From Kocuria marina (GTDB lineage: Bacteria; Actinomycetota; Actinomycetes; Actinomycetales; Micrococcaceae): a DNA stretch of 64,000 nt. The translations under genes were made by a program, and so were the position numbers. Positions within the stretch are counted from its first letter, which is position 1; each line of letters begins with the position of its first letter. The notes beneath the pieces are model-generated. The model did no database searches and was not told where the DNA came from. It saw only the letters and a list, made by a program, of their open reading frames with translations. This document shows, piece after piece, positions 8,226-17,840 of the stretch. The DNA is taken from the NCBI GenBank assembly GCA_014652975.1, contig BMZV01000002.1:248001-312000 (forward strand), in the 5' to 3' direction.

Positions 8226-10912
8226 TGCTCTCCCATGAGATCACACAGCGCTGGCTAAGCTACTTCGAGGGCAAGGGCCACCAGGTGGTGCCCTCGGCCT
8301 CGCTGGTGTCGCAGCAGCCCGGAGCCATGTTCACCATTGCCGGTATGGTCCCGTTCATCCCGTACTTCCTGGGCCAGGAGACGCCCCCGTACTCGCGGGC
8401 CACCTCGGTGCAGAAGTGCATCCGCACCCTCGACATCGACGAGGTCGGCAAGACCGCCCGGCACGGCACGTTCTTCCAGATGGCCGGGAACTTCTCCTTC
8501 GGTGACTACTTCAAGTCCGGCGCGATCCCCATGGCGTGGGAGCTGCTGACCTCCTCGCTCGAGGACGGCGGCTTTGGGCTGGACCCGGAGCGGTTGTGGG
8601 TCACCGTGTACGAGGGGGACCAGGAGTCCTACGACCTGTGGCACGACACCGTGGGGTTGCCCTCCGAGCGGATCCAGCGCATGGGCCGGGACGAGAACTA
8701 CTGGGACACCGGCCAGCCGGGCCCCGCGGGTCCCGACTCCGAGATCTTCTACGACCGCGGTCCGCGCTACGGCCAGGACGGCGGTCCGGCCGTGGACGAC
8801 GAGCGGTTCATCGAGATCTGGAACCTCGTGTTCATGCAGTACCAGCGTGGCGAGGGCAACGGCAAGGACTACGAGATCCTGGGGGACCTGCCCCAGAAGA
8901 ACATCGACACCGGTCTCGGCGTGGAGCGAATGGCCATGCTGCTGCAGGGCGTGGAGAACTTCTACGAGACGGACCAGGTCCGCCCCGTGCTCGACGCCGC
9001 CGCCGAACTGTCCGGTCGCGCCTACCGCGGCGCGGAGAAGCCGGGGGAGCAGGGCTACGAGGACGACGTCCGCATGCGCGTCGTCGCCGACCACGTGCGC
9101 TCCTCACTCATGCTGATCGCGGACGGTGTCACGCCGGGCAACGAGGGCCGCGGGTACATCCTGCGCCGCTTGTTGCGCCGCGCGGTGCGCGCGATGCGCC
9201 TGCTCGGGGTGACGGACCCTTGTCTGCCCGTGCTGCTGCCGCGCTCTCGCGACGCGATGAAGGGCGTCTACCCCGTGGTCGCGGATGACTTCGAACGGAT
9301 CTCCAAGATCGCGTACGCCGAGGAACGCGCGTTCCTCAAGACCATCGAGTCGGGCACCACCCGCCTCGAGCACGCCGTGGAGCTCGCCAAGGGCGAGAAG
9401 CGCGCACTAAGCGGCGCGGACGCGTTCGCGCTGCACGACACGTTCGGTTTCCCCATCGACCTGACCCTGGAGATGGCCGGCGAGGCGGGCGTGGCCGTGG
9501 ACGAGCGGGCCTTCCGTGAGCTCATGGCCGAGCAGCGTGAGCGGGCCCAGCAGGACGCGCGCGCCAAGAAGGGCGCCATGGCGGACCTGTCCGAACTGCG
9601 CCGCCTGTTGGACGACCACGGCAGCCGGTTCACGGGCTACACCGAGCTCGTGACCCCCACGACCGTGCGCGCGATCCTCGCCGACGGTGTCCCGGTGCCC
9701 GCGGCGAGCGAGGGCGCGCGCGTGGAGGTCGTACTCGAGGCCACGCCGTTCTACGCCGAGTCTGGTGGCCAGGCCGCCGACACCGGCGTGATCGACTCCG
9801 CGGACGGGCTGCGCCTGATCGTGGAGGACGTCCAGCAACCCGTCAAGGGACTGTCCGTGCACCGGGTCACCGTGGCCGCGGGCCAGGTCGTCACGGGTGA
9901 CGAGGTCACCGCGCGCGTGGACTCGCGGCGCCGTCACGACGGCGAGGCCGCCCACTCGGGCACGCACGTGATCCACGCGGCGCTGCACGACGTGTTGGGT
10001 CCCGACGCCGTCCAGCGCGGGTCGTTCAACAAGGAGGGTTACCTGCGCTTCGACTTCTCCCACGGGGAGGCCCTCACGCCGTCCCAGGTGCAGGAGATCG
10101 AACAGATCGCCAACACCGCGATCCGGGACGACTTCGAGGTCGTGACCCGCGAGATGCCGCTCGCCGAGGCCAAAAAGCTCGGGGCGATGTCCCTGTTCGG
10201 TGAGAAGTACGGGGACGAGGTGCGCGTGGTCGAGATGAACGGCCCGTGGTCACGTGAACTGTGCGGTGGCACGCACGTGGGCTCCACGTCCCAGCTCGGC
10301 TCGCTGTCCCTGGTCTCGGAGCAGTCCGTGGGCTCGGGCAACCGCCGTGTGGAGGCGCTCGTGGGGTTGAATTCGTTCAACCACCTGGCCGCCGAGCGCA
10401 CCTTGGTCAACCAGCTCACGGGCATGCTCAAGGTCCAGTCCAGCGCCGAACTGCCCGAGCGCCTCGCGGCGACGCTCGAGAAGCTCAAGGAGACCGAGCG
10501 CCAGCTCGCGGGGCTGCGCCAGCAGCAGCTGCAGGCGCAGGCCGGCCAGCTCGCGCAGGACGCGCAGACCGTGGGCTCCGTGCGCGCCGTCCTACACGAC
10601 GCCGGTGAGATCGCCTCGGCGGATGCTCTGCGCACCCTCGCTCTCGACCTGCGCGCCCGTCTGGGATCCGACGCCGCCGTGGCCGCGGTGACCGGTGTCG
10701 CGAACGGGCGCCCGCTCGTCGTCGTCGCCGTCAACGACGCCGCTCGCGACGCCGGCCTGGCCGCGGGCCAGCTCGTGCGCACCGCAGCGACCGCGCTCGG
10801 TGGTGGCGGAGGCGGAAAGCCGGACGTGGCCCAGGGCGGCGGTTCCGACCCGGCCCGCATCCCCGACGCGCTGGCCGGGATCCGCGAGCAGATCCTGGCC
10901 ACGGCGGGCTGA
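8225..10912 (+). CDS. alaS: Alanine-tRNA ligase
   Basis: An 895-residue class II aminoacyl-tRNA synthetase that charges tRNA-Ala and edits mischarged Ser/Gly. The N-terminal catalytic core begins ITQRWLSYFEGKGHQVVPSAS and includes the motif 2 region TFFQMAGNFSFGDYF. The editing-domain zinc ligands are visible as SGTHVIH near residues 578-584 and CGGTHV near 680-685. The C-terminal coiled coil and C-Ala domain end with the glycine-rich GGGGGGKPDVAQGGG. Starts by a 1-base overlap with the upstream gene and overlaps ruvX by TGATG, so the small genes, alaS and ruvX form one translationally coupled run. Confidence 0.97.
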   Translation: MLSHEITQRWLSYFEGKGHQVVPSASLVSQQPGAMFTIAGMVPFIPYFLGQETPPYSRATSVQKCIRTLDIDEVGKTARHGTFFQMAGNFSFGDYFKSGAIPMAWELLTSSLEDGGFGLDPERLWVTVYEGDQESYDLWHDTVGLPSERIQRMGRDENYWDTGQPGPAGPDSEIFYDRGPRYGQDGGPAVDDERFIEIWNLVFMQYQRGEGNGKDYEILGDLPQKNIDTGLGVERMAMLLQGVENFYETDQVRPVLDAAAELSGRAYRGAEKPGEQGYEDDVRMRVVADHVRSSLMLIADGVTPGNEGRGYILRRLLRRAVRAMRLLGVTDPCLPVLLPRSRDAMKGVYPVVADDFERISKIAYAEERAFLKTIESGTTRLEHAVELAKGEKRALSGADAFALHDTFGFPIDLTLEMAGEAGVAVDERAFRELMAEQRERAQQDARAKKGAMADLSELRRLLDDHGSRFTGYTELVTPTTVRAILADGVPVPAASEGARVEVVLEATPFYAESGGQAADTGVIDSADGLRLIVEDVQQPVKGLSVHRVTVAAGQVVTGDEVTARVDSRRRHDGEAAHSGTHVIHAALHDVLGPDAVQRGSFNKEGYLRFDFSHGEALTPSQVQEIEQIANTAIRDDFEVVTREMPLAEAKKLGAMSLFGEKYGDEVRVVEMNGPWSRELCGGTHVGSTSQLGSLSLVSEQSVGSGNRRVEALVGLNSFNHLAAERTLVNQLTGMLKVQSSAELPERLAATLEKLKETERQLAGLRQQQLQAQAGQLAQDAQTVGSVRAVLHDAGEIASADALRTLALDLRARLGSDAAVAAVTGVANGRPLVVVAVNDAARDAGLAAGQLVRTAATALGGGGGGKPDVAQGGGSDPARIPDALAGIREQILATAG

Positions 10913-11415
10913 TGCCGCAACCCTTCGCACGCGGTGTGCGCATGGGCGTGGACGTGGGGACGGTCAGGGTCGGTATCGCCCTGACCGACCCCGACGCCGT
11001 GCTCGCGACCCCGCACGACACCCTCGGGCGGGACAGCAACCCCCGTAAGGCCTTCGATGTGAAGATCATCACCCGGTTGTGCGAGGAACGGGACGTGGTG
11101 ACCGTCTACGTGGGGCTGCCGCGCAGCCTCGACGGCGGTGAGAATGCCTCGACGCGGATGGCTCGTGATTACGCGGCCTCACTGGTTCGTCGGTTAGGCT
11201 CACGGGGGTGCACCACAGCGGTGCGCCTGGTGGACGAGCGGTTGTCCACGGTGAGCGCGCACCGGTCGCTGTCGGACTCGGGTGTGTCACGACATCATCA
11301 CATGGACAGGGTCGATCAGGCCGCCGCGGTGACGTTCCTGCAGACGGCGGTGGACCAGGGGCGGCGGACCGGTACGGAACCGGGCGAACCCGTCCCGGAC
11401 CGGGCTGCTGATTAG
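10912..11415 (+). CDS. ruvX: RuvX/YqgF-type Holliday junction resolvase-like nuclease
   Basis: A 167-residue RNase H-fold protein. The first strand motif MGVDVGTVRVGIALTD is at residues ~11-26 and the acidic segment VRLVDERLST at ~104-113; HMDRVDQAAAVTFLQ near 130-144 carries the last acidic residue. The family is linked to 16S rRNA 5'-end maturation and to Holliday junction processing. ATG at 10912 overlaps the alaS stop. The Arg/Pro tail is variable. Confidence 0.92.
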   Translation: MPQPFARGVRMGVDVGTVRVGIALTDPDAVLATPHDTLGRDSNPRKAFDVKIITRLCEERDVVTVYVGLPRSLDGGENASTRMARDYAASLVRRLGSRGCTTAVRLVDERLSTVSAHRSLSDSGVSRHHHMDRVDQAAAVTFLQTAVDQGRRTGTEPGEPVPDRAAD

Positions 11416-11479
11416 AGTTGACCGTGCGGGCGGTGATCCTGGCCCGCAGCACCCCACATGTGCACCATGCACGGCGGAC

Positions 11480-11513
11480 GGAGAGAATTCGTGAGCGGAG
11501 AGAATTCGTGAGC
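11480..11513 (+). repeat. 17-base perfect tandem duplication at the mltG start
   Basis: GGAGAGAATTCGTGAGC occurs twice head to tail (11480-11496 and 11497-11513). Each copy carries an SD-like GGAGAG and a GTG. Only the second GTG is in frame with mltG. The first opens a six-codon frame (MSGENS) whose TGA overlaps the second GTG. Confidence 0.9.
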
Positions 11514-12707
11514 AGAGAGCCGCGGGAGACCGGCACCGGTGACGGACAGGGCCACCGGTCCGACGGTGACGTGCTGACCTCTTCGAACGACGCGGGGGAA
11601 TCCCGCCTGGCGGGGGCCTTCGAGCACCACGACGTGACCCCGGAACAGCGGCAGCGCCGCAAGGTCCGTTCGCGCGCGTCCCTGGCCACGGCGATCGCGC
11701 TGTTCATCGCGGCTCTGGTCGTGGTCGTGGCCGTCCTGGGGTCCGCGTTCGGTCTGTTCGAACGCAAGGACTACCACGGTTCCGGGGACCAGGACGTCAC
11801 GTTCTCCGTGGCGGACGGCAGTTCCACGGGACAGATCGCCCAGGACCTGCAGGCGCAGGACATCGTGGCCAACGCCTCCCACTTCGTCTCCACGTTCCAG
11901 CAGCGCTACCCAGAGCAGTTCATCCAGCCCGGGGAGTACCAGCTCAAGACCCGCATGAGCTCCGACGCCGCCATCGACGCCCTCATGGAACGGGGGGAGG
12001 CCACCCACTATGCGGCCATCCCCAAGACCCAGCGCAAGGGGGACACGTTCGCGGCCCTGAGCCAGGCCACCGGGATCGACAAGTCCGAGTTCGAGAAGCT
12101 CGCCACGGACAAGGCCAAGTTCGGCATCCCGGACCGCTTCCCCGACCTGGAGGGCTGGCTGCACCCGGGGGAGTACCACTTCCCGCTCGACGCCACTGCG
12201 GAGCAGATCCTGCAGGAAATGGTGGACCGCACCAAGGACACGCTGTCCAAGAACAACGTCCCCGAGGACCGCTGGTTCGAGGTGCTCACGATCGGCTCCA
12301 TCGTGGAGTTCGAGGGCACGCCGCAGGTCTACCGTTCCGTGGCCGGGGCGATCGAGAACCGGATCAACAACCCGAACGGCGAGACCAGCGGCTTCATCCA
12401 GTCGGATGCCTCCGTGACCTACGGGCTCGGCAAGACCACCGTGCACCTTACTGACGAGGAGAAGCGGGACAAGTCCAATCCGTACAACACGTACGCGAAC
12501 CCGGGCCTGCCCGTGGGTCCCATCGGGTCCCCGAGCGACGACGCGATCGCCGCAGCGGCGAACCCCGAGAAGAACGACTACTACTACTGGGTAACGGTGA
12601 ACCTCGACTCCGGTGAGACCAAGTTCTCCAAGACGTACGAGGAGCACCAGCGCTACGTGCAGGAGTACCAGCAGTGGTGCTCGGACAACCCCGGTAAGTG
12701 CTCCTGA
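11508..12707 (+). CDS. mltG: Endolytic peptidoglycan transglycosylase MltG
   Basis: A 399-residue YceG/MltG membrane protein that cleaves nascent glycan strands and is thought to set their length. It has a cytoplasmic N-terminus of ~60 residues, one membrane segment (SLATAIALFIAALVVVVAVL), a LysM-like region, and the catalytic domain with TIGSIVEFEGTP, whose IVE glutamate matches the family's catalytic residue. The C-terminus contains the conserved SNPYNTYANPGLPVGPI. The GTG at 11508 was chosen for GGAGAG 5 bases upstream; an in-frame GTG at 11424 preceded by TAGAGT could be a leaderless alternative. Follows ruvX and precedes aroE by 10 bases. Confidence 0.93.
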   Translation: MSREPRETGTGDGQGHRSDGDVLTSSNDAGESRLAGAFEHHDVTPEQRQRRKVRSRASLATAIALFIAALVVVVAVLGSAFGLFERKDYHGSGDQDVTFSVADGSSTGQIAQDLQAQDIVANASHFVSTFQQRYPEQFIQPGEYQLKTRMSSDAAIDALMERGEATHYAAIPKTQRKGDTFAALSQATGIDKSEFEKLATDKAKFGIPDRFPDLEGWLHPGEYHFPLDATAEQILQEMVDRTKDTLSKNNVPEDRWFEVLTIGSIVEFEGTPQVYRSVAGAIENRINNPNGETSGFIQSDASVTYGLGKTTVHLTDEEKRDKSNPYNTYANPGLPVGPIGSPSDDAIAAAANPEKNDYYYWVTVNLDSGETKFSKTYEEHQRYVQEYQQWCSDNPGKCS

Positions 12708-12717
12708 GGGGCGCGCG

Positions 12718-13635
12718 ATGACGCGATCCTCTGTGCGGGCCGCGGTGCTGGGGCACCCCGTGGGCCACTCTCTGTCCCCGGTGCTGCACGCGGCCGCCTA
12801 CGAGGCCCTGGGGCTCACGGCGCACTACACGCGCCGGGACGTGCCCGTGGGCGAATGGGACACCTTCTGGGCGGACGCCCGGGCTGCGGGGGACTGGGGC
12901 GGGTTCTCGGTCACCATGCCCCTGAAACCCCTCGCCGCCCGAGACGCCGACCGGGTCACCCCGCTCGTGCGGGCGCTCGGCGTGGCCAACACACTCACGT
13001 TCGAGGACGACGGACGCGTGGTCGCGGACAACACAGATGTCATGGGCATCATGTCCGCCGTGAGCGCGGCCGGCGCCATCCCGGAGACCCCGCGCGCCGT
13101 CGTGCTCGGCGGAGGGGCCACCGCCAGCGCGGCCGTCGCGGCCCTGCACGGGCTCGGGGCCGAGACGGTGGACGTCGTCGTGCGGACACCCTCGCGCGCA
13201 CGGACCCTCGATGCCGTGGCGCGGGCGGTGGGCACCGAGGTGCGCACCGTGGCGTGGGAGTACGCCGCCGAGGCACTGCACACCGCGGACGTGGTCGTGG
13301 CGACCTTGCCCCCGCGCGGTGCGGACGAGCTCGCGTTGCAGTGGCGCGCCCAGGCGCCGTCGGTGTCCGGCGTGCTGCTCGACGCCGCGTACGACCCGTG
13401 GCCCTCACGGCTGGCGTCTGCATGGCAGGACGCGGGGGGCGCGATCGCCCCCGGTGTCGATATGCTGATCTTCCAGGCCGTGGATCAGGTCCGCTGGTTC
13501 ACGCAGGGCGATCCCCTCGCGGCGATACCGCACGAGGACAGGGTGACCGCGGCCATGTGTCGCGCGGTGGGACGGCCCGAACGTGGCATCCCGCAGCGCG
13601 TGCGCATCGCGCAGGCCACACGACTCGCGCCGTGA
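12718..13635 (+). CDS. aroE: Shikimate dehydrogenase
   Basis: A 305-residue NADPH-dependent enzyme reducing 3-dehydroshikimate to shikimate. The substrate-binding GHPVGHSLSPVLHAAAYE is at residues ~11-28, the catalytic Lys lies in VTMPLKPLA (~65-73), followed by GVANTL. The nucleotide-binding glycine motif is VVLGGGATASAAVAAL near 124-139. ATG at 12718 lies 10 bases after the mltG stop. First of four clustered shikimate genes (aroE, aroC, aroK, aroB); aroQ/D, aroA and aroG are not in the window. Confidence 0.95.
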   Translation: MTRSSVRAAVLGHPVGHSLSPVLHAAAYEALGLTAHYTRRDVPVGEWDTFWADARAAGDWGGFSVTMPLKPLAARDADRVTPLVRALGVANTLTFEDDGRVVADNTDVMGIMSAVSAAGAIPETPRAVVLGGGATASAAVAALHGLGAETVDVVVRTPSRARTLDAVARAVGTEVRTVAWEYAAEALHTADVVVATLPPRGADELALQWRAQAPSVSGVLLDAAYDPWPSRLASAWQDAGGAIAPGVDMLIFQAVDQVRWFTQGDPLAAIPHEDRVTAAMCRAVGRPERGIPQRVRIAQATRLAP

Positions 13636-13728
13636 CCCGGCGCGCGTGCCGCCCGGGCCGGGGCGCACGACCGAGCGAAACGAATTGACCGCGGGGCGTG
13701 GACCCCGGGCGAGAACTGGAGTGTTTTG

Positions 13729-14979
13729 ATGTTGCGTTGGCTCACGGCCGGGGAATCACACGGTGAGGCGCTCGTGGGGATCATCGAAGGTGTCCCCGCC
13801 GGTGTGGAACTGACCACCGGGATGATCCAGGACGCGCTGGCCCGGCGCCGGCTCGGGTACGGCCGCGGCGCCCGCATGAAATTCGAACAGGACCGCGTGC
13901 GCATCCTGGGCGGGGTCCGCCACGGGCTCACGCAGGGCGGGCCGGTCGCGATCGAGATCGCCAACACGGAGTGGCCCAAGTGGCAGGACGTCATGAGCTC
14001 CGACCCGGTGGATCCCGCGGTGCTCGAGGGCCGGGCCCGCAACGCGCCCCTGACCCGCCCGCGCCCCGGTCACGCGGACCTCACCGGCATGCAGAAGTAT
14101 GACTTCGCCGAGGCCCGCCCCGTGCTCGAACGGGCGTCGGCCCGAGAGACGGCCACGCGCGTGGCGCTCGGTGTCGTGGCCTCCCAGGTCCTCGCGGCCC
14201 TCGGGGTGCGGCTCGTGTCCCACACGACCGCGATCGCGGAAGTGTCGGTGCCCGAGGGCGCCGCGCTGCCCGGCCCGGACGACGTCGCCGCGCTGGACGC
14301 CGACCCGCTGCGCTGCTTCGACGCCGGGACCTCCGAGGCCATGGTGGCCGCGGTGGACGAGGCGCACAAGGCGGGGGAGACCCTGGGCGGCGTCGTCGAG
14401 GTCCTCGCCGAGGGCCTGCCCCCGGGACTCGGCTCGTACGTGCACTGGGACCGACGCCTGGACGCGCGCCTGGCCGGGGCCCTGATGGGCATCCAGGCCA
14501 TCAAGGGCGTGGAGGTCGGGGACGGGTTCCGCACCGCCGCGCGCCCGGGCTCCGCGGCCCACGACGAGACGCTGGCTGCCGACAAGACCGTGCACCGGGT
14601 CTCCAATCGCGCCGGCGGCATCGAGGGCGGCATGTCGATCGGTGACCTGTTGCGCGTGCGTGCCGCGATGAAGCCCATTGCCACGGTCCCGCGCTCGCTG
14701 CACACCGTGGACGTAGCCACGGGTGAACCCGCCCGCGCCCACCACCAACGCTCGGACGTGTGTGCGGTACCCGCGGCCGGCGTGGTGGCCGAGGCCATGG
14801 TCGCGCTCGTGCTCGCCCAGGCCGCCCTCGAGAAGTTCGGCGGCGACTCGATCACCGAGACGGTACGCAACAAGGACGCCTACCTCGCGGGGATCCCCGC
14901 CAACCTGCGCACGTCCCCCGAGCTCGCGGACCCCGCCGCGCTGGCCGCCCTGGACGAGGTGCGCGGGGACCTGGCGTGA
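13729..14979 (+). CDS. aroC: Chorismate synthase
   Basis: A 416-residue FMN-dependent enzyme converting EPSP to chorismate, the last shikimate step. Signatures [18 protein letters not shown] near the N-terminus, [13 protein letters not shown] at ~133-145 and the C-terminal [16 protein letters not shown] are present. ATG at 13729 (preceded by an in-frame TTG) follows ACTGGAG. There are 93 bases between aroE and aroC, with no clear hairpin. Its TGA overlaps the GTG of aroK. Confidence 0.96.
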   Translation: MLRWLTAGESHGEALVGIIEGVPAGVELTTGMIQDALARRRLGYGRGARMKFEQDRVRILGGVRHGLTQGGPVAIEIANTEWPKWQDVMSSDPVDPAVLEGRARNAPLTRPRPGHADLTGMQKYDFAEARPVLERASARETATRVALGVVASQVLAALGVRLVSHTTAIAEVSVPEGAALPGPDDVAALDADPLRCFDAGTSEAMVAAVDEAHKAGETLGGVVEVLAEGLPPGLGSYVHWDRRLDARLAGALMGIQAIKGVEVGDGFRTAARPGSAAHDETLAADKTVHRVSNRAGGIEGGMSIGDLLRVRAAMKPIATVPRSLHTVDVATGEPARAHHQRSDVCAVPAAGVVAEAMVALVLAQAALEKFGGDSITETVRNKDAYLAGIPANLRTSPELADPAALAALDEVRGDLA

Positions 14980-15533
14980 CGCGCCCCGCCCTGCCCGTGG
15001 TGCTGATCGGGCCCATGGCGGCGGGCAAGTCCCACGTGGCACAGCACCTCGCGGAGCACTACGGGTTGCCCCACGTGGACACCGATCGCGTGATCGAGTC
15101 CCGCTACGGACCCATCCCTCGGTTGTTCCGCGCCCGCGGGGAGGCCGAGTTCCGCCGGATCGAGGCGCAGGTCGTCGCCGAGTTGCTCGATGACCCCGAC
15201 ACTGCCGGGTGCGTGATCTCCCTGGGCGGGGGCGCACCCATGTCCCCGCTCGTGCAGCCGCTGCTGGCCGGGCACACGGTCGCATACCTGGAGGTGGACC
15301 TGGACACCGTCCGTCCGCGGATCAAGGGCAACACGACCCGCCCCATGCTCCAACCGGATCCCGAGGCCCGCTGGAGCCAGATCATGGCCGAGCGCCGCGA
15401 GACCTTCGAACGCCTCGCGACCATCCGGCTCGACGGCGCCGCGCCGCGCACCGTGGCGCAGATCGCCCGTGAGCTCTACCTCGCGCTGGGCGAACCGATC
15501 GCGCAGCCGCGCGGAAAGGAACACACCGCATGA
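14976..15533 (+). CDS. aroK: Shikimate kinase
   Basis: A 185-residue kinase phosphorylating shikimate at O3. The Walker A loop reads GPMAAGKS at residues ~10-17, followed by the DTD shikimate-binding motif (VDTDRVIE) and the RxxGExxFRxxE pattern seen as [12 protein letters not shown]. The GGGAP segment and a lid with RPM are also present. GTG at 14976 overlaps the aroC stop (GTGA); the end overlaps aroB by ATGA, so aroC-aroK-aroB are translationally coupled. Confidence 0.95.
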   Translation: MTRPALPVVLIGPMAAGKSHVAQHLAEHYGLPHVDTDRVIESRYGPIPRLFRARGEAEFRRIEAQVVAELLDDPDTAGCVISLGGGAPMSPLVQPLLAGHTVAYLEVDLDTVRPRIKGNTTRPMLQPDPEARWSQIMAERRETFERLATIRLDGAAPRTVAQIARELYLALGEPIAQPRGKEHTA

Positions 15534-16615
15534 GTGATCCCGTCAGCATCCCCGTCCACGGCGGTCCCGACAACCGCTACGACGTCCTCGTGGGCAACGG
15601 CCTGTTGGACCGCGTGCCCGAACTGCTGGGCGAGCGCGTCAAGAAGGTGCTCATCATCCACCCCCGCGCGCTGCGCGCCACGGGTGACGTGGTGCAGCAG
15701 AACCTCTCCGCCGTCGGGATCCAGAGCTTCGTGGCCGAGATCCCGGACGCTGAGGAGGGCAAGCGCGTGGAGGTCGCGGCGTTCTGCTGGCAGATCATGG
15801 GCCAGTCGGACTTCACGCGCACGGACGCCGTGGTCTCCGTGGGCGGCGGCGCCGTGACGGACCTCGCCGGTTTCGTGGCCGCCACGTGGTTGCGCGGGGT
15901 GCGCGTGATCCACCTGCCCACCACGCTGCTGGGCATGGTGGACGCCGCCGTGGGCGGGAAGACCGGGATCAACACCGCCGAGGGCAAGAACCTCGTGGGA
16001 GCATTCCACCCACCGGCGGCGGTCGTGTGCGATCTGGACTCGTTGCAGACCCTGCCGCAGAACGAGCTGCTCACGGGCATGGCCGAGGTGGTCAAGTGCG
16101 GGTTCATCGCGGACCCGCGCATCCTCGAGCTGATCCGGGAGAACCCGCAGGAGGTGCGGGACGCGGCGTCACCCGTGGTGCGCGAGCTGATCGAGCGCGG
16201 GATCCGGGTCAAGGCCGAGGTCGTCTCCTCGGACCTGAAGGAATCCGGGCGGCGCGAATACCTTAACTACGGCCACACGCTGGGGCACGCGATCGAGCAC
16301 AACGAGCGTTACCAGTGGCGCCACGGCGCGGCGGTGTCGGTGGGCATGGTCTTCGCGGCGGAACTCGGGCGCGCGGCCGGGTCGTTGTCCGACGACGTGG
16401 TGCACGAGCACCGCGAGATCCTCACGTCCCTGGGGCTGCCCGTGACGTATCGCGCGGACCAGTGGCCCCGGTTGCTCGAGGTCATGAAGCGGGACAAGAA
16501 GACCCGCGGCAACCTGTTGCGCTTCGTGGTGCTGGACCGGATCGCCGCCCCGCGGATCATGGAGGTCCCGGACCCCGCGATCCTCTTCGCGTGCTACCAG
16601 GAGATCGCGGAGTGA
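15530..16615 (+). CDS. aroB: 3-dehydroquinate synthase
   Basis: A 361-residue NAD- and metal-dependent enzyme that cyclises DAHP to 3-dehydroquinate. NAD-binding GGGAVTDLAGFVAATWLRG at ~104-122, followed by PTTLLGMVDAAVGGKTGIN, which includes active-site Lys and Asn. The metal ligands appear in the GHTLGHAIE and HGAAVSVGM segments. ATG at 15530 overlaps aroK. Followed at once by a hairpin terminator. Confidence 0.96.
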   Translation: MSDPVSIPVHGGPDNRYDVLVGNGLLDRVPELLGERVKKVLIIHPRALRATGDVVQQNLSAVGIQSFVAEIPDAEEGKRVEVAAFCWQIMGQSDFTRTDAVVSVGGGAVTDLAGFVAATWLRGVRVIHLPTTLLGMVDAAVGGKTGINTAEGKNLVGAFHPPAAVVCDLDSLQTLPQNELLTGMAEVVKCGFIADPRILELIRENPQEVRDAASPVVRELIERGIRVKAEVVSSDLKESGRREYLNYGHTLGHAIEHNERYQWRHGAAVSVGMVFAAELGRAAGSLSDDVVHEHREILTSLGLPVTYRADQWPRLLEVMKRDKKTRGNLLRFVVLDRIAAPRIMEVPDPAILFACYQEIAE

Positions 16616-16619
16616 GCCC

Positions 16620-16653
16620 GCGCGGACGGCACGGCGAGCGCCGTCGTCCGCGC
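16620..16653 (+). terminator. Hairpin terminator after aroB
   Basis: Outer arms GCGCGGACG / CGTCCGCGC (9 pairs) with an inner ACGGC/GCCGT stem and a bulge, beginning 5 bases after the aroB stop. It separates the shikimate block from efp. A 13-base direct repeat GGCACGGCGAGCG (16628-16640 and 16673-16685) partly overlaps it. Confidence 0.7.
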
Positions 16654-16696
16654 CCCTGAGCACTGCTCGGCTGGCACGGCGAGCGGGCGCACGCGG

Positions 16697-16702
16697 TAGA
16701 CT
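16697..16702 (+). promoter_or_regulatory. Candidate -10 box for efp-nusB
   Basis: TAGACT in the context GCGGTAGACTGG, a common actinobacterial -10 form, 59 bases before the efp GTG and after the aroB terminator. No clear -35 is seen. Confidence 0.4.
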
Positions 16703-16761
16703 GGTCCGGCTCCACGCGCCCCGCCGCCGTGCGGCGACGTTCCCGACGAGAAAGTGACACC

Positions 16762-17325
16762 GTGGCAACCAGCAACGACATCAAGAACGGCACCATCCTC
16801 AAGCTCGACGGCAACCTCTGGCAGACCATCGAGTTCCAGCACGTCAAGCCCGGGAAGGGTGGCGCGTTCGTGCGCACCAAGCTGCGCAACGTGACCAGCG
16901 GCAAGGTGGTGGACAAGACGTTCAATGCCGGTGCCAAGATCGAGACCGCCACGGTGGATCGCAGCGAGTACCAGTACCTGTACCAGGACGGCGAGGACTA
17001 CGTCTTCATGGACAACTCCACGTACGACCAGATCACGGTGCCGGCCGCCGTCGTGGGGGACGCCGCGAACTTCATGCTCGAGAACCAGAACGTGACCGTG
17101 GCCATGCACGAGGGCGCGCCCCTGTACATCGAGATGCCGCCGTCGGTCGTGCTCGAGATCACCTACACCGAGCCGGGTCTGCAGGGTGACCGCTCCACGG
17201 GCGGCACCAAGCCCGCCACGGTCGAGACCGGCTACCAGATCCAGGTCCCGCTGTTCCTCGAGCAGGGCACCAAGGTCAAGGTCGACACTCGCACCGGTGA
17301 CTACCTGGGACGCGTCAACGAGTGA
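16762..17325 (+). CDS. efp: Elongation factor P
   Basis: A 187-residue tRNA-shaped factor that relieves ribosome stalling at consecutive prolines. Three beta-barrel domains are expected; the domain I loop that reaches the peptidyl-transferase centre reads [11 protein letters not shown] near residue 30, with the lysine at the tip. The C-terminal signature is recognisable in [20 protein letters not shown]. No lysine-modifying genes (epmA/epmB) are in the window. The GTG at 16762 gives the family N-terminus ([10 protein letters not shown]). Its TGA overlaps the GTG of nusB. Confidence 0.96.
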   Translation: MATSNDIKNGTILKLDGNLWQTIEFQHVKPGKGGAFVRTKLRNVTSGKVVDKTFNAGAKIETATVDRSEYQYLYQDGEDYVFMDNSTYDQITVPAAVVGDAANFMLENQNVTVAMHEGAPLYIEMPPSVVLEITYTEPGLQGDRSTGGTKPATVETGYQIQVPLFLEQGTKVKVDTRTGDYLGRVNE

Positions 17326-17738
17326 GCGGCGCCCGGAGCAAGGCCCGGATCCGCGCCGTCGAGATCCTGTTCGAGGCCGAACAACGTAACGAATCCGTCC
17401 GGGACGCCTTGGTGCGGCGGCGGGAGAACTCCTCCTCGCCCATCAACCCGTACACGGTGGACATCCTCGAGGGCGTCCACGACCGGCGCGAGGACATCGA
17501 CGAGTTCCTGGAGACCTACTCCCAGGGCTGGGAGCTAGACCGGATGCCGGCGGTGGACCGCAACGTGCTGCGCGTGGGGGCATGGGAGCTGCTGTACAAC
17601 TCGGAGATCCCGGACGGCGTGGCCGTCGCGGAGGCGGTGGCCGTGGCCCGGCAGCTGTCCACGGACGATTCGCCTCGCTTCGTCAACGGGCTGCTGGGGC
17701 GGCTGCAGAAGGTCAAGCCCTCCCTGCTCGACGACTGA
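17322..17738 (+). CDS. nusB: Transcription antitermination factor NusB
   Basis: A 138-residue all-helical protein that binds boxA RNA with S10 and promotes rRNA antitermination. Start [18 protein letters not shown] and the conserved [21 protein letters not shown] and FVNGLLGRL segments are all intact. GTG at 17322 overlaps the efp stop. A T-tailed terminator begins 5 bases after the stop, so nusB ends the transcription unit before the pyr operon. Confidence 0.95.
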   Translation: MSGARSKARIRAVEILFEAEQRNESVRDALVRRRENSSSPINPYTVDILEGVHDRREDIDEFLETYSQGWELDRMPAVDRNVLRVGAWELLYNSEIPDGVAVAEAVAVARQLSTDDSPRFVNGLLGRLQKVKPSLLDD

Positions 17739-17743
17739 ACCCA

Positions 17744-17777
17744 CCCCGGTCCGTGCTCGCCACGGGCCGGGGTTTTT
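17744..17777 (+). terminator. Intrinsic terminator after nusB
   Basis: A 12-pair stem CCCCGGTCCGTG / CACGGGCCGGGG (one G-U), loop CTCGC, followed by TTTTT. This is the most classical intrinsic terminator in the window. Confidence 0.9.
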
Positions 17778-17805
17778 CGTGTGGTAGCTTCGACTACGGA
17801 TCGCA

Positions 17806-17840
17806 CCCTTTAAGTCCGTCCGGTGAGGCGGGGAAGGAGG
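17806..17840 (+). promoter_or_regulatory. PyrR-binding RNA element overlapping the pyrR ribosome binding site
   Basis: The leader contains the loop TCCGGTGAGG (17819-17828), which matches the known PyrR-binding loop pattern (UCCNGNGAGG). It is closed by CCG/CGG (17816-17818 with 17829-17831) and a lower stem CCTT/AAGG (17807-17810 with 17834-17837) across an internal loop. The lower right arm is part of the AAGGAGG Shine-Dalgarno sequence, which ends 6 bases before the pyrR GTG. No terminator/antiterminator pair follows, so UMP-bound PyrR should repress translation of pyrR and the coupled genes rather than attenuate transcription. Confidence 0.8.
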
